Below are positions 9,748 through 18,168 of a stretch of 64,000 bases of DNA, piece by piece. The notes beneath the pieces are model-generated. The model was not told the origin of the DNA. It searched no databases and saw only the letters and a program-made list of their open reading frames with translations. The stretch lies in the NCBI GenBank assembly GCA_037442205.1, contig JBBIQS010000017.1:37022-101021 (forward strand), read 5' to 3'. This DNA comes from JBBIQS01 sp037442205 (GTDB lineage: Bacteria; Myxococcota; Myxococcia; Myxococcales; UBA5297). The position numbers and the translations under genes are program-made. The stretch's first letter is position 1; each line of letters opens with the position of its first letter.

Positions 9748-9814
9748 TCATTCAGGCGGGAGGATGCCGCCGCAGGCTTGCCTCAGGCGGCGGGCGTCGC
9801 CATCTCGGCACGAG

Positions 9815-11623
9815 ATGGAGCCGTGGATTCCAGGGGCGCTGCTCGGGCGGGACGGGACGCTCTTCCGGGTGTGGGCCCCGCGCGCCGAGTCGCTGGAGCT
9901 GCTGGTCGAAGGCGAGCGCCCGACCCCCATGCGCCGCGGCCCTCAGGGGCGGTTCGAGCTCCACCGCTCCGGGGTGCGGGTTGGAGCGCGCTACCAGTAC
10001 CGCTTCGCCGATGGCCGCGCCCGGCCCGACCCCGCCTCGCGGCTGCAGGAGGGCTCGATCCACGGGCCGTCGACGGTGGTCGACCCGGGCTTCGACTGGA
10101 GCGACCGGCACTGGGAGGGGCCGGAGCTGGCGCGGATGCTCTTCTACGAGCTGCACGTGGGGACCTTCACGCCGCAGGGGACGCTGGCCTCGGCGCAGCG
10201 GCGGCTGCCGCAGCTGGCCGAGCTGGGGGTGACCGCGGTGGAGCTGATGCCGCTGTCGGCCTTCGACGGGCCGCGGGGCTGGGGCTACGACGGGGTGCAG
10301 CCCTGGGCGGTGCATCAGGGCTACGGCGGCCCCAAGGCGCTGCAGCAGTTCGTCGACGCCGCGCACGCGCTGGGGCTCTCGGTCTTCCTGGACGTGGTCT
10401 ACAACCATCTCGGACCCTCGGGCAGCTACCAGCGCGAGTTCGCCCCGTACTTCACCGATCGCCACCAGACGCCCTGGGGCGACGCGGTCAACTTCGACGG
10501 GCCGCAGTCGCAGCAGGTGCGCGAGTACTTCGTCGAGAACGCCCTGTACTGGCTGCGCGACTACCACCTCGACGGCCTGCGGCTGGACGCAGTGCACGGG
10601 ATCATCGACGCCTCCCCGGTGCACGTGGTGCGGCAGATCGCAGAGCGAGTGGAGCGGCTGTCCAAGGAGGTGAAGCGGCGGCTGGTGGTGATCGCCGAGA
10701 GCGACCTCAACGAGCCGAAGCTGGTGCTGCCCCGCGACCAGGGCGGCTGGGGCGTGTCGGCGCAATGGAGCGACGACTTCCACCACTCGCTGCACACGCT
10801 GCTGACCGGAGAGCGCACCGGCTACTACCAGGACTTCGGGGCGCTGGAGGACCTGGCCAAGGCCTACCGCGAGTCGTTCGTGATGGACGGCCAGCTATCG
10901 AGGTTCCGCGGCCGGCCCCACGGGGCCTCGGCGCGGGGCATCCCCGGGCGGCGGTTCGTGGTGGCGTCGCAGAACCACGATCAGGTGGGCAACCGGGCGC
11001 TGGGCGATCGGCTGTCGGAGAAGCTGGATCCGGCGGCGCTAAAGCTGGCGGCGGCGGCGACGCTGCTCTCTCCCTTCCTGCCGCTGCTGTTCATGGGCGA
11101 GGAGTGGGCGGAGAAAGCGCCGTTCCAGTACTTCACCAGCTTCGAGGATCGGCAGCTGGGGCGGGCGGTGAGCGAGGGCCGGCGCAAGGAGTTCGCCGGC
11201 TTCAAGTGGTCGGGCGAGGTGCCCGATCCCCAGGCGTCAGAAACCTTCGAGCGCTCGCGCCTCGACTGGTCGCGCCGCGAAAGCCCCGAGGGCGCACGGA
11301 TGCTGGGCTACTACCGCAGGCTCATCGCGCTGCGCCAGCAGCACCCGGCGTTGAGCAGCGACAAGTCCGAAGACCGCGAGGTGTCGCTGTCCGGCCGGAC
11401 GCTGCTGCTCCAGCGGCGGGGCCGAGGGCGCGAAGCGCTGCTCTGCCTGGTCTTTTCGGCCGAGGGCGAGAAGGTGGCGCTGCCCGAGGGGCGCTGGCGG
11501 CCGGTGCTCGATTCCTGGGCGCCCGAGCACTCGGGGACGACGCAGTTCAGCCTGCCGGCGCTGGCCATCTCCGGCAGCCTGTGCCTCGGGCCCTGGCACG
11601 CGGCGATGTTCGAGCGCGCCTGA
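9815..11623 (+). CDS. treZ: Malto-oligosyltrehalose trehalohydrolase
   Basis: GH13 enzyme that releases trehalose from maltooligosyl-trehalose, the second step of the TreY/TreZ route from glycogen. The N-terminal beta-sandwich (FRVWAPRA near residue 15) precedes the TIM barrel. The catalytic set is present: nucleophile Asp in RLDAV (258), acid/base Glu in VIAESD (295) and the transition-state Asp in NHDQVGN (389). The barrel entry motif FYELHVGTF is also clear. With the ATG at 9815 it is 602 residues; an in-frame ATG at 9764 would add 17 residues that resemble nothing in the family, and its GGAGG directly abuts the codon. No treY, treX or treS lies in the window, so its partner must be elsewhere. 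Confidence 0.9.
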   Translation: MEPWIPGALLGRDGTLFRVWAPRAESLELLVEGERPTPMRRGPQGRFELHRSGVRVGARYQYRFADGRARPDPASRLQEGSIHGPSTVVDPGFDWSDRHWEGPELARMLFYELHVGTFTPQGTLASAQRRLPQLAELGVTAVELMPLSAFDGPRGWGYDGVQPWAVHQGYGGPKALQQFVDAAHALGLSVFLDVVYNHLGPSGSYQREFAPYFTDRHQTPWGDAVNFDGPQSQQVREYFVENALYWLRDYHLDGLRLDAVHGIIDASPVHVVRQIAERVERLSKEVKRRLVVIAESDLNEPKLVLPRDQGGWGVSAQWSDDFHHSLHTLLTGERTGYYQDFGALEDLAKAYRESFVMDGQLSRFRGRPHGASARGIPGRRFVVASQNHDQVGNRALGDRLSEKLDPAALKLAAAATLLSPFLPLLFMGEEWAEKAPFQYFTSFEDRQLGRAVSEGRRKEFAGFKWSGEVPDPQASETFERSRLDWSRRESPEGARMLGYYRRLIALRQQHPALSSDKSEDREVSLSGRTLLLQRRGRGREALLCLVFSAEGEKVALPEGRWRPVLDSWAPEHSGTTQFSLPALAISGSLCLGPWHAAMFERA

Positions 11624-11634
11624 CCGCGCTCGCT

Positions 11635-13200
11635 CTACAGCTTCGGCCAGGTCGGCAGGATGTCCACCGGCAGGTCCTTGAGGGTGCCGATGCGCTTGAC
11701 CAGTTCCTCGGGCGGAGCGCCGTACTTCTCGAGGAACTCGGCCAGCTCGTTGGGCGTGCCCGAGGCCTGCAGCAGGGTGAGCCGCTCGAGCAGCGCCCGC
11801 GCCGCGGCGAACAGCTTGTCACCGACCACCTGCACCCGTCCGCTGGGCTCGAGCGCCAGCGCCCCCTGCTCCTTGAGGAAGCAGTACTGGATGACGTTGG
11901 CCCGCCCGTGGGCCTCGTTGAGCCCGAAGCGGGCGGAGCGGTAGAGGCCGGCGAGGTAGCTGACCCCCAGCACGTCGGGAGCGACCTTGGGGATGCCGAA
12001 CTTGCCGCCGAAGCACAGCAGGAGCACCAGTCCGCCGATGTCGGCCTTGGCCTCCTCCAGCGGCGTGTGGGCGCTGCCGCAGGCCTCGTTGATCGAGCGG
12101 CCATCGGCGCGATAGGCCGGGCCCAGCCCGTGGGTGACCTCGTGCAGCAGCACGTGGTGGAAGAAGGCGTCGAATGAAAGCTTCGCCGCCTGTTCCTTTG
12201 GGAAGACCCGCTCGGCGATCCGCCGCGCCACCACGTCGAACTTGGCGTTCATCACGTTGCGGATCAGGATCTGCTTCCAGCCGACCTGGCCGCGCACCAC
12301 CGGGTCGTTGGGCAGGTTGAAGGCCGAAGCCAGGATGCCGCCGTGGCCGTCGCCGGCGGCCAGAAGCTCGTCGGCGACGATCAGCGGAGCCATCCCGCCC
12401 ACCGCCGGGCGGCTGTTGGCCGGGCAGGGGATCTCGCGGGCCAGCTCGCCCAGCCCTTGCTCGATGCTCTTGAGCCGGGCGCAGGCCTCGGGGTCCACCT
12501 GCAGCAGCATCCCCTCGTAGAACGCCTTCACCCCGCGCAAGTGGTCCTGGTAGACCTCGTACGGCCCGACCACCACCTCCAGCGGCGGCAGCTCCAGCTT
12601 GACCCAGGCGATCTCCGCGTCGCGCAGCGGCTTCTTCCCGAGCAGTGCGTCGGCCTTGAGCAGGAGGTAGCTCTTGAGACCCTGGTGCTCGATGCGGGAG
12701 GCGGCCTCGCGCAGCGCCTGGGCCGCCGGCATCAGCTCGTCGGCGTAGGCCTGGGTGTAGTCGATGGCCTCCAGCTTGTCGCCGTTGCGCACCACCACCG
12801 AGCAGGGATCGAGCAGCTTCGCCTGCTGCTTGGCGCTGCAGGTCTTGAGGTAGGCCTCGAACTCGTCGGCGGAGAGGTCGTCCGGATAGACCGCCTTGCC
12901 CGGCGCCGGGGGCTGCGTTCCCGGGAGCAGCGGCCGGTCCTCGTCGAGGCGATCCCAGGGGCCCTTGTAGGTCCAGAAGGCCTTGGCCTCGTCGGTGGCC
13001 TGGTCGCGGTACTTCTCGGCCTGCTCCAGCAGCTTGCGGCCTCCGAGCTGGCGGAAGTAGAGGCGGTTCATCGCCTCCAGGGCTCGCACCAGGTCGGGCA
13101 GGGCGGCGCGCACGTCGGGGGAGAGCGAGGCCACCGGTGCTTCCAGGGCCTGGGCCGCGAGCCGCGACAGCGCGCGAGAGAGGGGAGTGGTGTCGGACAT
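11635..13200 (-). CDS. Zinc peptidase of the M49 (dipeptidyl-peptidase III) type
   Basis: 521 residues from the ATG at 13198-13200, preceded by GGAGG at good spacing. The metal site is HEVTH (353-357) followed by EEAKAD (382-387). That resembles the HExxxH plus EECRAD arrangement of M49 peptidases, except that the first motif here is a five-residue HExxH rather than the six-residue HExxGH of classical DPP III. No signal peptide is seen, so it is probably cytoplasmic. It converges on treZ with only 11 bases between the stop codons. The substrate is likely a short peptide by family analogy; this is inference. Confidence 0.75.
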   Translation of the reverse strand: MSDTTPLSRALSRLAAQALEAPVASLSPDVRAALPDLVRALEAMNRLYFRQLGGRKLLEQAEKYRDQATDEAKAFWTYKGPWDRLDEDRPLLPGTQPPAPGKAVYPDDLSADEFEAYLKTCSAKQQAKLLDPCSVVVRNGDKLEAIDYTQAYADELMPAAQALREAASRIEHQGLKSYLLLKADALLGKKPLRDAEIAWVKLELPPLEVVVGPYEVYQDHLRGVKAFYEGMLLQVDPEACARLKSIEQGLGELAREIPCPANSRPAVGGMAPLIVADELLAAGDGHGGILASAFNLPNDPVVRGQVGWKQILIRNVMNAKFDVVARRIAERVFPKEQAAKLSFDAFFHHVLLHEVTHGLGPAYRADGRSINEACGSAHTPLEEAKADIGGLVLLLCFGGKFGIPKVAPDVLGVSYLAGLYRSARFGLNEAHGRANVIQYCFLKEQGALALEPSGRVQVVGDKLFAAARALLERLTLLQASGTPNELAEFLEKYGAPPEELVKRIGTLKDLPVDILPTWPKL

Positions 13201-13341
13201 GGGCGCCTCCGGCGCGAATGGCTCGCCGAGACTTAGGGGGTACGGTGCTCGAAAGGAAATCTCACTGGTGCGCGATGGCCCTCGACCCCGCTTTGCTCCG
13301 CTCGGCAGGCCGGCGGGCGGCGGACTCGAAGGCATTATCCG

Positions 13342-13902
13342 CTAGAAGCCCCAGGCGACCTTGGCGGAAGCCGCGATGGCATTGGCGTTGTGGACCAGCA
13401 GCGTCTCGTTGAGCACCAGGGTGCGGTGGTACTCGACCTGGAAGCCGATGGCGGTGTTGCTGGCGACGTAGTACTCGGCCCCGCCGAAGATCGGCACTAC
13501 CGCGAACAGCGCGTCGGGGAACAGCCCGCTGTCCGAGCCGAAGAAGTGCAGGTAGGAGATGCAGCCGCCGACGAAGGGGCGGAAGTCCTCCTGCGAGAAC
13601 AGGTAGCGCAGCCCCAGCGCCGGGAAGACGCCGATCAGGTTCTTGGGGTTGGGCATCCCGCCGCCCTCCTGGTGGAGGCCGGCCTGGGCGCGGAAGTACA
13701 GGTCGACGCCGTGGTCCAGGTAGAGGGTGGAGTTGATTCCCAGGGTCGGCCCGCTGGTGGCCCCGACCTCGGGGGTCAAATAGAAGAAGCCGGCCTCGAA
13801 GCCGATGCTGTGGTTGGTGAACTGGGCCTGGGCGCTGCCGGGGAGGCAAAGGGCGGCGAGCAGGGCCAAAGGGGCGATTCGGGTGAGAAAAGCTGCGCGC
13901 AT
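13342..13902 (-). CDS. Small outer-membrane beta-barrel protein
   Basis: 186 residues. A clear signal peptide (cleavage near GSAQAQ) is followed by alternating-hydrophobicity strands rich in Gly and aromatics, ending in WGF, the usual C-terminal aromatic of outer-membrane barrels. Segments such as GLRYLFS and GFQVEYHR look like barrel strands. The size suggests an 8-stranded barrel. It is divergent from the TPR lipoprotein gene, with 100 bases between them. No specific function can be read from the sequence. Confidence 0.7.
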   Translation of the reverse strand: MRAAFLTRIAPLALLAALCLPGSAQAQFTNHSIGFEAGFFYLTPEVGATSGPTLGINSTLYLDHGVDLYFRAQAGLHQEGGGMPNPKNLIGVFPALGLRYLFSQEDFRPFVGGCISYLHFFGSDSGLFPDALFAVVPIFGGAEYYVASNTAIGFQVEYHRTLVLNETLLVHNANAIAASAKVAWGF

Positions 13903-13963
13903 GGCGCAGAGAGTAGCCCAGATTCCCGAGTCGTTGAAAGCACTTGCTCCAGGAGGTCGGGCG

Positions 13964-13993
13964 TTGACCGCCCGCGCGCCGGCCCTCTAAGAT
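13964..13993 (+). promoter_or_regulatory. Sigma-70-type promoter for the TPR lipoprotein
   Basis: TTGACC (13964-13969), an 18-bp spacer, then TAAGAT (13988-13993). A transcription start would fall almost on the ATG at 14003. No Shine-Dalgarno lies just upstream of that ATG, so the transcript may be leaderless. Confidence 0.45.
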
Positions 13994-14002
13994 CGCCACC
14001 CC

Positions 14003-15043
14003 ATGAATCGTTCCCTCCTCCTCCTCGTGGCGCTGCTGGCGGCGTCGGGCTGCAAGACTGCCGCGCCCATCCATCCCCTGGCCGCCGAGCACAACACCTA
14101 CGGCGCCGCCTACCTGGAGCAGGGCGACCTCGACAAGGCCCAACAGCGCTTCGAGCTGGCCCTCGAGTACAACGACGACTACCCCGACCCGCACAACAAT
14201 CTGTGCCTGGTGTTCATCAAGCGCGGCCAGCTCGATCGGGCCAAGCAGGAGTGCGTCAGGGCCATCCGGCTGAACAACGACTTCTCGCTGGCCTACAACA
14301 ACCTGGGCTACATCTACCTGCAGGAGAAGTCGCTGGGGAAAGCCCACGACGCCTTCCGCAGCGCCCTGCGCATCAACCCCGGCTACATCGAGGCCCGCTA
14401 CAACCTGTGCCTGGCCCTGACCGGCCTCAAGCGCCGCGAGGAGGCCCGGGTCTGCTACGACAAGGTGATCGAGGTCAATCCCAACGTCGCCGACCCGTAC
14501 AACAACCTCTGCGCGATGGACATCGACGACCAGGGCTACACCGACGCGATCCAGTACTGCAACAAGGCGGTGGAGCTCGCCCCCGACTTCGCCGGGGCCT
14601 ACTTCAACCTGGGGCGCGCCTACCAGGGCGCCGGCAAGCACTGCGAGGCCCAGGAGGCCTACAAGCAGTGCATCGCCATCCAGCAGAACAATGCCGAGTG
14701 CCTGAACAATCTGGCCAGCGCCCACCGCCACTGCGCCCTGGTCAGCCCCGACCTCAAGGAGATGAAGGAAGAGGCGGCCAACGACAACTCGGCAGCCAGC
14801 AACTACAAGCTCGGCCTGGCGGAGAAGGAGAAGGGGCTGATCCCCGAGGCCGAGCGGCGCTTCAAGAAGTGCCTCAAGCTCGACGGGCGCTTCGGCCTGT
14901 GCCACTGCCAGCTGGCGGAGATCAAGCACAAGGACGCCCTGGAAGACGAGGCCCGCTCCTACTGCCGCAAGTGCGTTACCTACACCTCTCCCGAACAGTC
15001 GAGCGACGAGCGCGACCTGTGCGAGAAGATCCTCAAGAACTGA
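14003..15043 (+). CDS. TPR-repeat lipoprotein, Cys-rich
   Basis: 346 residues. A lipoprotein signal (lipobox AASGC, acylated Cys near 17) is followed by about eight tetratricopeptide repeats covering residues 30-320, with consensus blocks such as AYNNLGYIYL and AGAYFNLGRAY. The repeats carry many extra cysteines (NLCLVF, VCYDK, LCHCQLAE, SYCRKC), which is unusual for a TPR protein and may form disulfides in the periplasm. It resembles TPR lipoproteins that act as pilotins or assembly scaffolds (Tgl or TadD type), but I cannot assign a partner. The FHA gene starts 12 bases downstream, so they form an operon. Confidence 0.8.
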   Translation: MNRSLLLLVALLAASGCKTAAPIHPLAAEHNTYGAAYLEQGDLDKAQQRFELALEYNDDYPDPHNNLCLVFIKRGQLDRAKQECVRAIRLNNDFSLAYNNLGYIYLQEKSLGKAHDAFRSALRINPGYIEARYNLCLALTGLKRREEARVCYDKVIEVNPNVADPYNNLCAMDIDDQGYTDAIQYCNKAVELAPDFAGAYFNLGRAYQGAGKHCEAQEAYKQCIAIQQNNAECLNNLASAHRHCALVSPDLKEMKEEAANDNSAASNYKLGLAEKEKGLIPEAERRFKKCLKLDGRFGLCHCQLAEIKHKDALEDEARSYCRKCVTYTSPEQSSDERDLCEKILKN

Positions 15044-15055
15044 CGCTCCGCCCTC

Positions 15056-16126
15056 ATGCCCCTTCGCTTCACCATCAAGTCCAAGGCCGAGACCGGCGAG
15101 AAGCCTCCTGAGCAGGTGGTCCTCGACGGCGAGGTTCTGACCGTCGGCCGCGACAAGGTCTGCAACCTGGTGCTGGCCGACCCGGTCGTCTCGCGCAAGC
15201 ACGTGCAGCTCACTCGCGAAGGGGCGCTCTACTTCCTCGAGGACCTGGGCAGCTCCTTCGGCACCCGCGTCAACGGCGCCCAGCTGCCCGCGGGCGAGAA
15301 GCGGCTGCTCAAGAACGGCGACGTGATCGCCGTCGGCCCCTATGACCTGACCTTCGACCGGCTGGCGGCCCCGGCGCCCTCGGACTCGGTGGCCGCCGAG
15401 CACAAGACCCAGTTCCTGGCCAAGAACCTGGTCAAGGACGCCTTGCGCGGGCTGTCCGGCGGCAACCCTCCCTACCTGCGGGTGATGAACGGCCCGCTCG
15501 AGGGCAAGAAGGTCGAGATCCTCGAGGCCCAGGAGATCTTCGTCGGCCGCGAGGAAGGGGTGGAGATCCGGCTGGAGAACGACGACCTGGTCTCCCGCCG
15601 CCACGTCAAGGTGCGCCGCGACTGGAGCGGCATCCACCTCGAGGACTTGCAGAGTCGCAACGGCGTCCGGGTCAACAAGAAGAAGGTCAACGGCAGCCAG
15701 CCGCTCAAGGACCGCGACGAAATCGAGATCGGCAATACCCGGCTGCTGTTCCTCGATCCCAACGAGGTGCGCGAGGCGCCGGTGGTCCCGAGCGCACCGC
15801 CCAGGGTCGAGGCGCCCAAGCCAGCCCCGCCGCCTCCCGCCCCGCCCAAGCGCGAGGAGCCTGCGCCGGTCGCCGCCAAGCCGCCGCCGCCCGCCCCGGC
15901 GCCCCCGGCCCCGGAGCCAGAGCCGGAGAGTGAGCCCGAACCCGAGCCCGATCCGGAGCCGGAGGAGCACGAACACACCACCGCCGATCCGCCGCCGGCC
16001 GCCGCGCACGAGGATCCGCCCGTGGACGAGGTGCCGGCTTGGAAGAAGCTGATGCCCATCGTGGTGGTCGCCGCGGTGGCGCTGGGCGCCCTGGGCCTGT
16101 TGGCGGCGGTCTTCTTCGCCGTCTGA
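15056..16126 (+). CDS. Double-FHA membrane protein
   Basis: 356 residues. Two FHA phosphothreonine-binding domains lie at about 25-100 (VGRDKV, SRKHVQL) and 150-235 (VGREEG, SRRHVKV, LQSRNGVRVN); both keep the Gly-Arg and Ser-x-x-His core. A Pro/Glu-rich linker (about 245-325) leads to one transmembrane helix at the extreme C-terminus (IVVVAAVALGALGLLAAVFF). The topology is therefore a tail-anchored, cytoplasmic FHA pair. It probably docks proteins phosphorylated by Hanks-type kinases. It shares an operon with the TPR lipoprotein, and the HtrA gene follows about 100 bases later. Confidence 0.85.
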   Translation: MPLRFTIKSKAETGEKPPEQVVLDGEVLTVGRDKVCNLVLADPVVSRKHVQLTREGALYFLEDLGSSFGTRVNGAQLPAGEKRLLKNGDVIAVGPYDLTFDRLAAPAPSDSVAAEHKTQFLAKNLVKDALRGLSGGNPPYLRVMNGPLEGKKVEILEAQEIFVGREEGVEIRLENDDLVSRRHVKVRRDWSGIHLEDLQSRNGVRVNKKKVNGSQPLKDRDEIEIGNTRLLFLDPNEVREAPVVPSAPPRVEAPKPAPPPPAPPKREEPAPVAAKPPPPAPAPPAPEPEPESEPEPEPDPEPEEHEHTTADPPPAAAHEDPPVDEVPAWKKLMPIVVVAAVALGALGLLAAVFFAV

Positions 16127-16232
16127 CAGCGAGCGCTCGGAGAGCGGCCTCCCATCCAGACGCTGGATTGGCAGGCAGCGGCCATTGTGGCCTGCGCCGC
16201 CGATTCGTAGCTTCCTCCAGGGGGAAGCGGAC

Positions 16233-17624
16233 ATGGCGCTGGCTCGGTCCTTGGGAGTGGCGCTGCTCTTGATCTCCGGAGCGGCGGCGGCGGTCCCGCT
16301 GTGGCAGGAGGGCGTGCCGGCCTCGGTGCCCAAGTCGGCGACCTTGCCCGACTTCACCAAGATCGCCCAGAAGTCGAGCCTGGCGGTGGTGGCCATCTCC
16401 ACGCTTCAGGACGCCGAAGACGCCGGCAACCCGATCAAGAACCTGCTCGACCCGCATCACTCCGAGCAGCAGAAGGGCCTGGGGGCCGGGTTCTTCATCC
16501 ACCCCGACGGCTACCTGATCACCAACTCCCACGTGGTCGAGGGCGCCACCGAGATGAAGGTGGCGGTGATCAAGAAGAACGGGCGCACCCGCGACTACCA
16601 GGCGCGGATCGTCGGGGTCGATGCCGGCACCGACGTGGCGCTGCTCAAGGTCGACGGCGGCGACGAGACCTTCCCCACCTTGCCCCTGGGCGACTCCGAC
16701 CAGCTGGGCCTGGCCGACTGGGTGGCGGCCATCGGCAACCCCTACGGCCTGTCCCACAGCATCACCGTGGGAGTGGTCAGCTTCAAGGGGCGCACCGACG
16801 TGGTCCCAGCCGGCCGCGACGGCTACTACGACTACATCCAGACCGACGCCTCGATTAACCCCGGCAACAGCGGCGGCCCGGTGATCAACGTCCGCGGCGA
16901 GGTGGTGGGCATCGCCAACGCCGTCAACGCGGTGGGCCAGGGCATCGGCTTCGCCATCCCGATCAACATGGCCAAGGCGGTGCTGATGCCGCTGCTCAAG
17001 GATGGGCGGGTGCACCGCAGCTGGCTGGGGATCACCGTCGAGGACCTGCCTTCCGACGCCGCCAAGGAGCTGGGGATGCAGCCGGACGCCGACGGGGTGC
17101 TGGTCTCGGAGGTGGTCGAGGGCGGACCGGGGGCCAAGGCCGGGCTCAAGCCGGGAGACATCATCACCGCCATGGACGGGGTGACCCTCGACGACGCCCA
17201 GCGGATGCGCTGGCTGGCGGCCTCCACCGGGGTGGGCAAGCAGGTAGCGCTGGGAGTGCTGCGCGGCGGCAAGGAGGAGCAGCTGAGCGCCGAGCTGGGG
17301 GCCATGCCCGACGCCGAGCCGGCCACCGCCATCGCCCAGCCGACCGAGGTCGGGCTCCTGGTGCGGGAGGTGGACGTGCCCACCGCGCGCTCGGCGGGGC
17401 TGGCGCTGCCGATGGGGGCGGCGGTGCGCGAGGTGCGGCCCGGCTCCGCGGCCGAGCAGGCGGGGATGCGCAAGGGGGACGTGATCCTCAAGGTGGACGA
17501 CTCGAACATCACCACCGCCGAGAGGGTGTCCAAGGCGCTCTCCCACCTGCAGGGGGGCGGGGTGGCCCGGCTGGTGGTGCGCCGGGGCCAGGAGACCGTG
17601 TTCGTCGGGCTGCGCAAGCCATGA
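16233..17624 (+). CDS. HtrA/DegP-type periplasmic serine protease with two PDZ domains
   Basis: 463 residues from the ATG at 16233, which has a GGGGAAG site upstream and gives a clean signal peptide (cleavage near AAAAVP). The trypsin-like triad is complete: His100 (TNSHVVEG), Asp134 (GTDVALLK) and Ser213 (PGNSGGP). Two PDZ domains follow (about 262-345 and 365-455). This is the DegP/DegQ layout: an envelope quality-control protease and chaperone active on misfolded exported proteins. The gap of about 100 bases after the FHA gene leaves room for a promoter, though none was clear. Confidence 0.9.
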   Translation: MALARSLGVALLLISGAAAAVPLWQEGVPASVPKSATLPDFTKIAQKSSLAVVAISTLQDAEDAGNPIKNLLDPHHSEQQKGLGAGFFIHPDGYLITNSHVVEGATEMKVAVIKKNGRTRDYQARIVGVDAGTDVALLKVDGGDETFPTLPLGDSDQLGLADWVAAIGNPYGLSHSITVGVVSFKGRTDVVPAGRDGYYDYIQTDASINPGNSGGPVINVRGEVVGIANAVNAVGQGIGFAIPINMAKAVLMPLLKDGRVHRSWLGITVEDLPSDAAKELGMQPDADGVLVSEVVEGGPGAKAGLKPGDIITAMDGVTLDDAQRMRWLAASTGVGKQVALGVLRGGKEEQLSAELGAMPDAEPATAIAQPTEVGLLVREVDVPTARSAGLALPMGAAVREVRPGSAAEQAGMRKGDVILKVDDSNITTAERVSKALSHLQGGGVARLVVRRGQETVFVGLRKP

Positions 17625-17746
17625 AAGCGAGGGGAAAGCGGGAATTCCTCTTGCGGGCAGTGCCTTCGATCGGATATCAACCGCGTTTCCAAAAGTGGAC
17701 CGCCGTGCGCTAACTGAGGCGTTCGGCCGATCGAAGGAGAAGTACC

Positions 17747-18046
17747 GTGGCTGAGACCGCCAAGAAGCACCAGGGCTCGAAGGCGAAGAAGTGGAAGCGC
17801 GCGCCGCGCGGTGGCGGGAAGAAGACCTGCCAGGTGAAGGACTGCAAGCGGCCCTACCGCGCCAAGGGCTACTGCTTCTTCCACTACGCCAAGTGGCGCG
17901 TCGGCGAGCTGCCGCACGCTCGCTACGACCGGTGCAACACCGAGAAGTGCACCAAGAAGCAGTTCAAGGCCGGGCTGTGCCAGACGCACTACAACGAGTC
18001 GATCGGCAAGAAGCCGGAAGCGGCTCCCGCTGCTCCGGCGGCCTAG
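17747..18046 (+). CDS. 99-residue basic protein with two tandem C-C-C-H zinc knuckles
   Basis: Starts at GTG 17747 behind a strong GAAGGAGAAG site. Two motifs of identical spacing, C-x4-C-x9-C-x2-H, are present: Cys28, Cys33, Cys43, His46 and Cys63, Cys68, Cys78, His81. Each has a Gly just before the third Cys and Tyr after the His (GYCFFHY, GLCQTHY). The N-terminal 27 residues are Lys/Arg-rich and the tail is Ala/Pro-rich. Such knuckles occur in nucleic-acid-binding proteins and next to some phage HNH nucleases; here nothing else is attached. The gene stands alone with its own strong terminator, which suggests an abundant transcript. DNA or RNA binding is inference. Confidence 0.8.
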   Translation: MAETAKKHQGSKAKKWKRAPRGGGKKTCQVKDCKRPYRAKGYCFFHYAKWRVGELPHARYDRCNTEKCTKKQFKAGLCQTHYNESIGKKPEAAPAAPAA

Positions 18047-18074
18047 CCTAAGGTCGGATTCGCTCTCGACTTTC

Positions 18075-18121
18075 CGAGCGCCGCGGGGCCCTTCGACGGC
18101 CCTGGCGGCGCTCGTGTATTT
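18075..18121. terminator. Intrinsic terminator after the zinc-knuckle gene
   Basis: A 10-bp GC-rich stem (CGAGCGCCGC paired with GCGGCGCTCG) with about six further inner pairs and a 7-base loop spans 18075-18114, followed by TGTATTT. More GC-rich inverted repeats at 18125-18160 may serve the convergent methyltransferase gene. Confidence 0.65.
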
Positions 18122-18168
18122 GCCGCTCGGCGGCCCGCCGTCGCCGGCGGCCGCTCTCCGGGCCCGGC

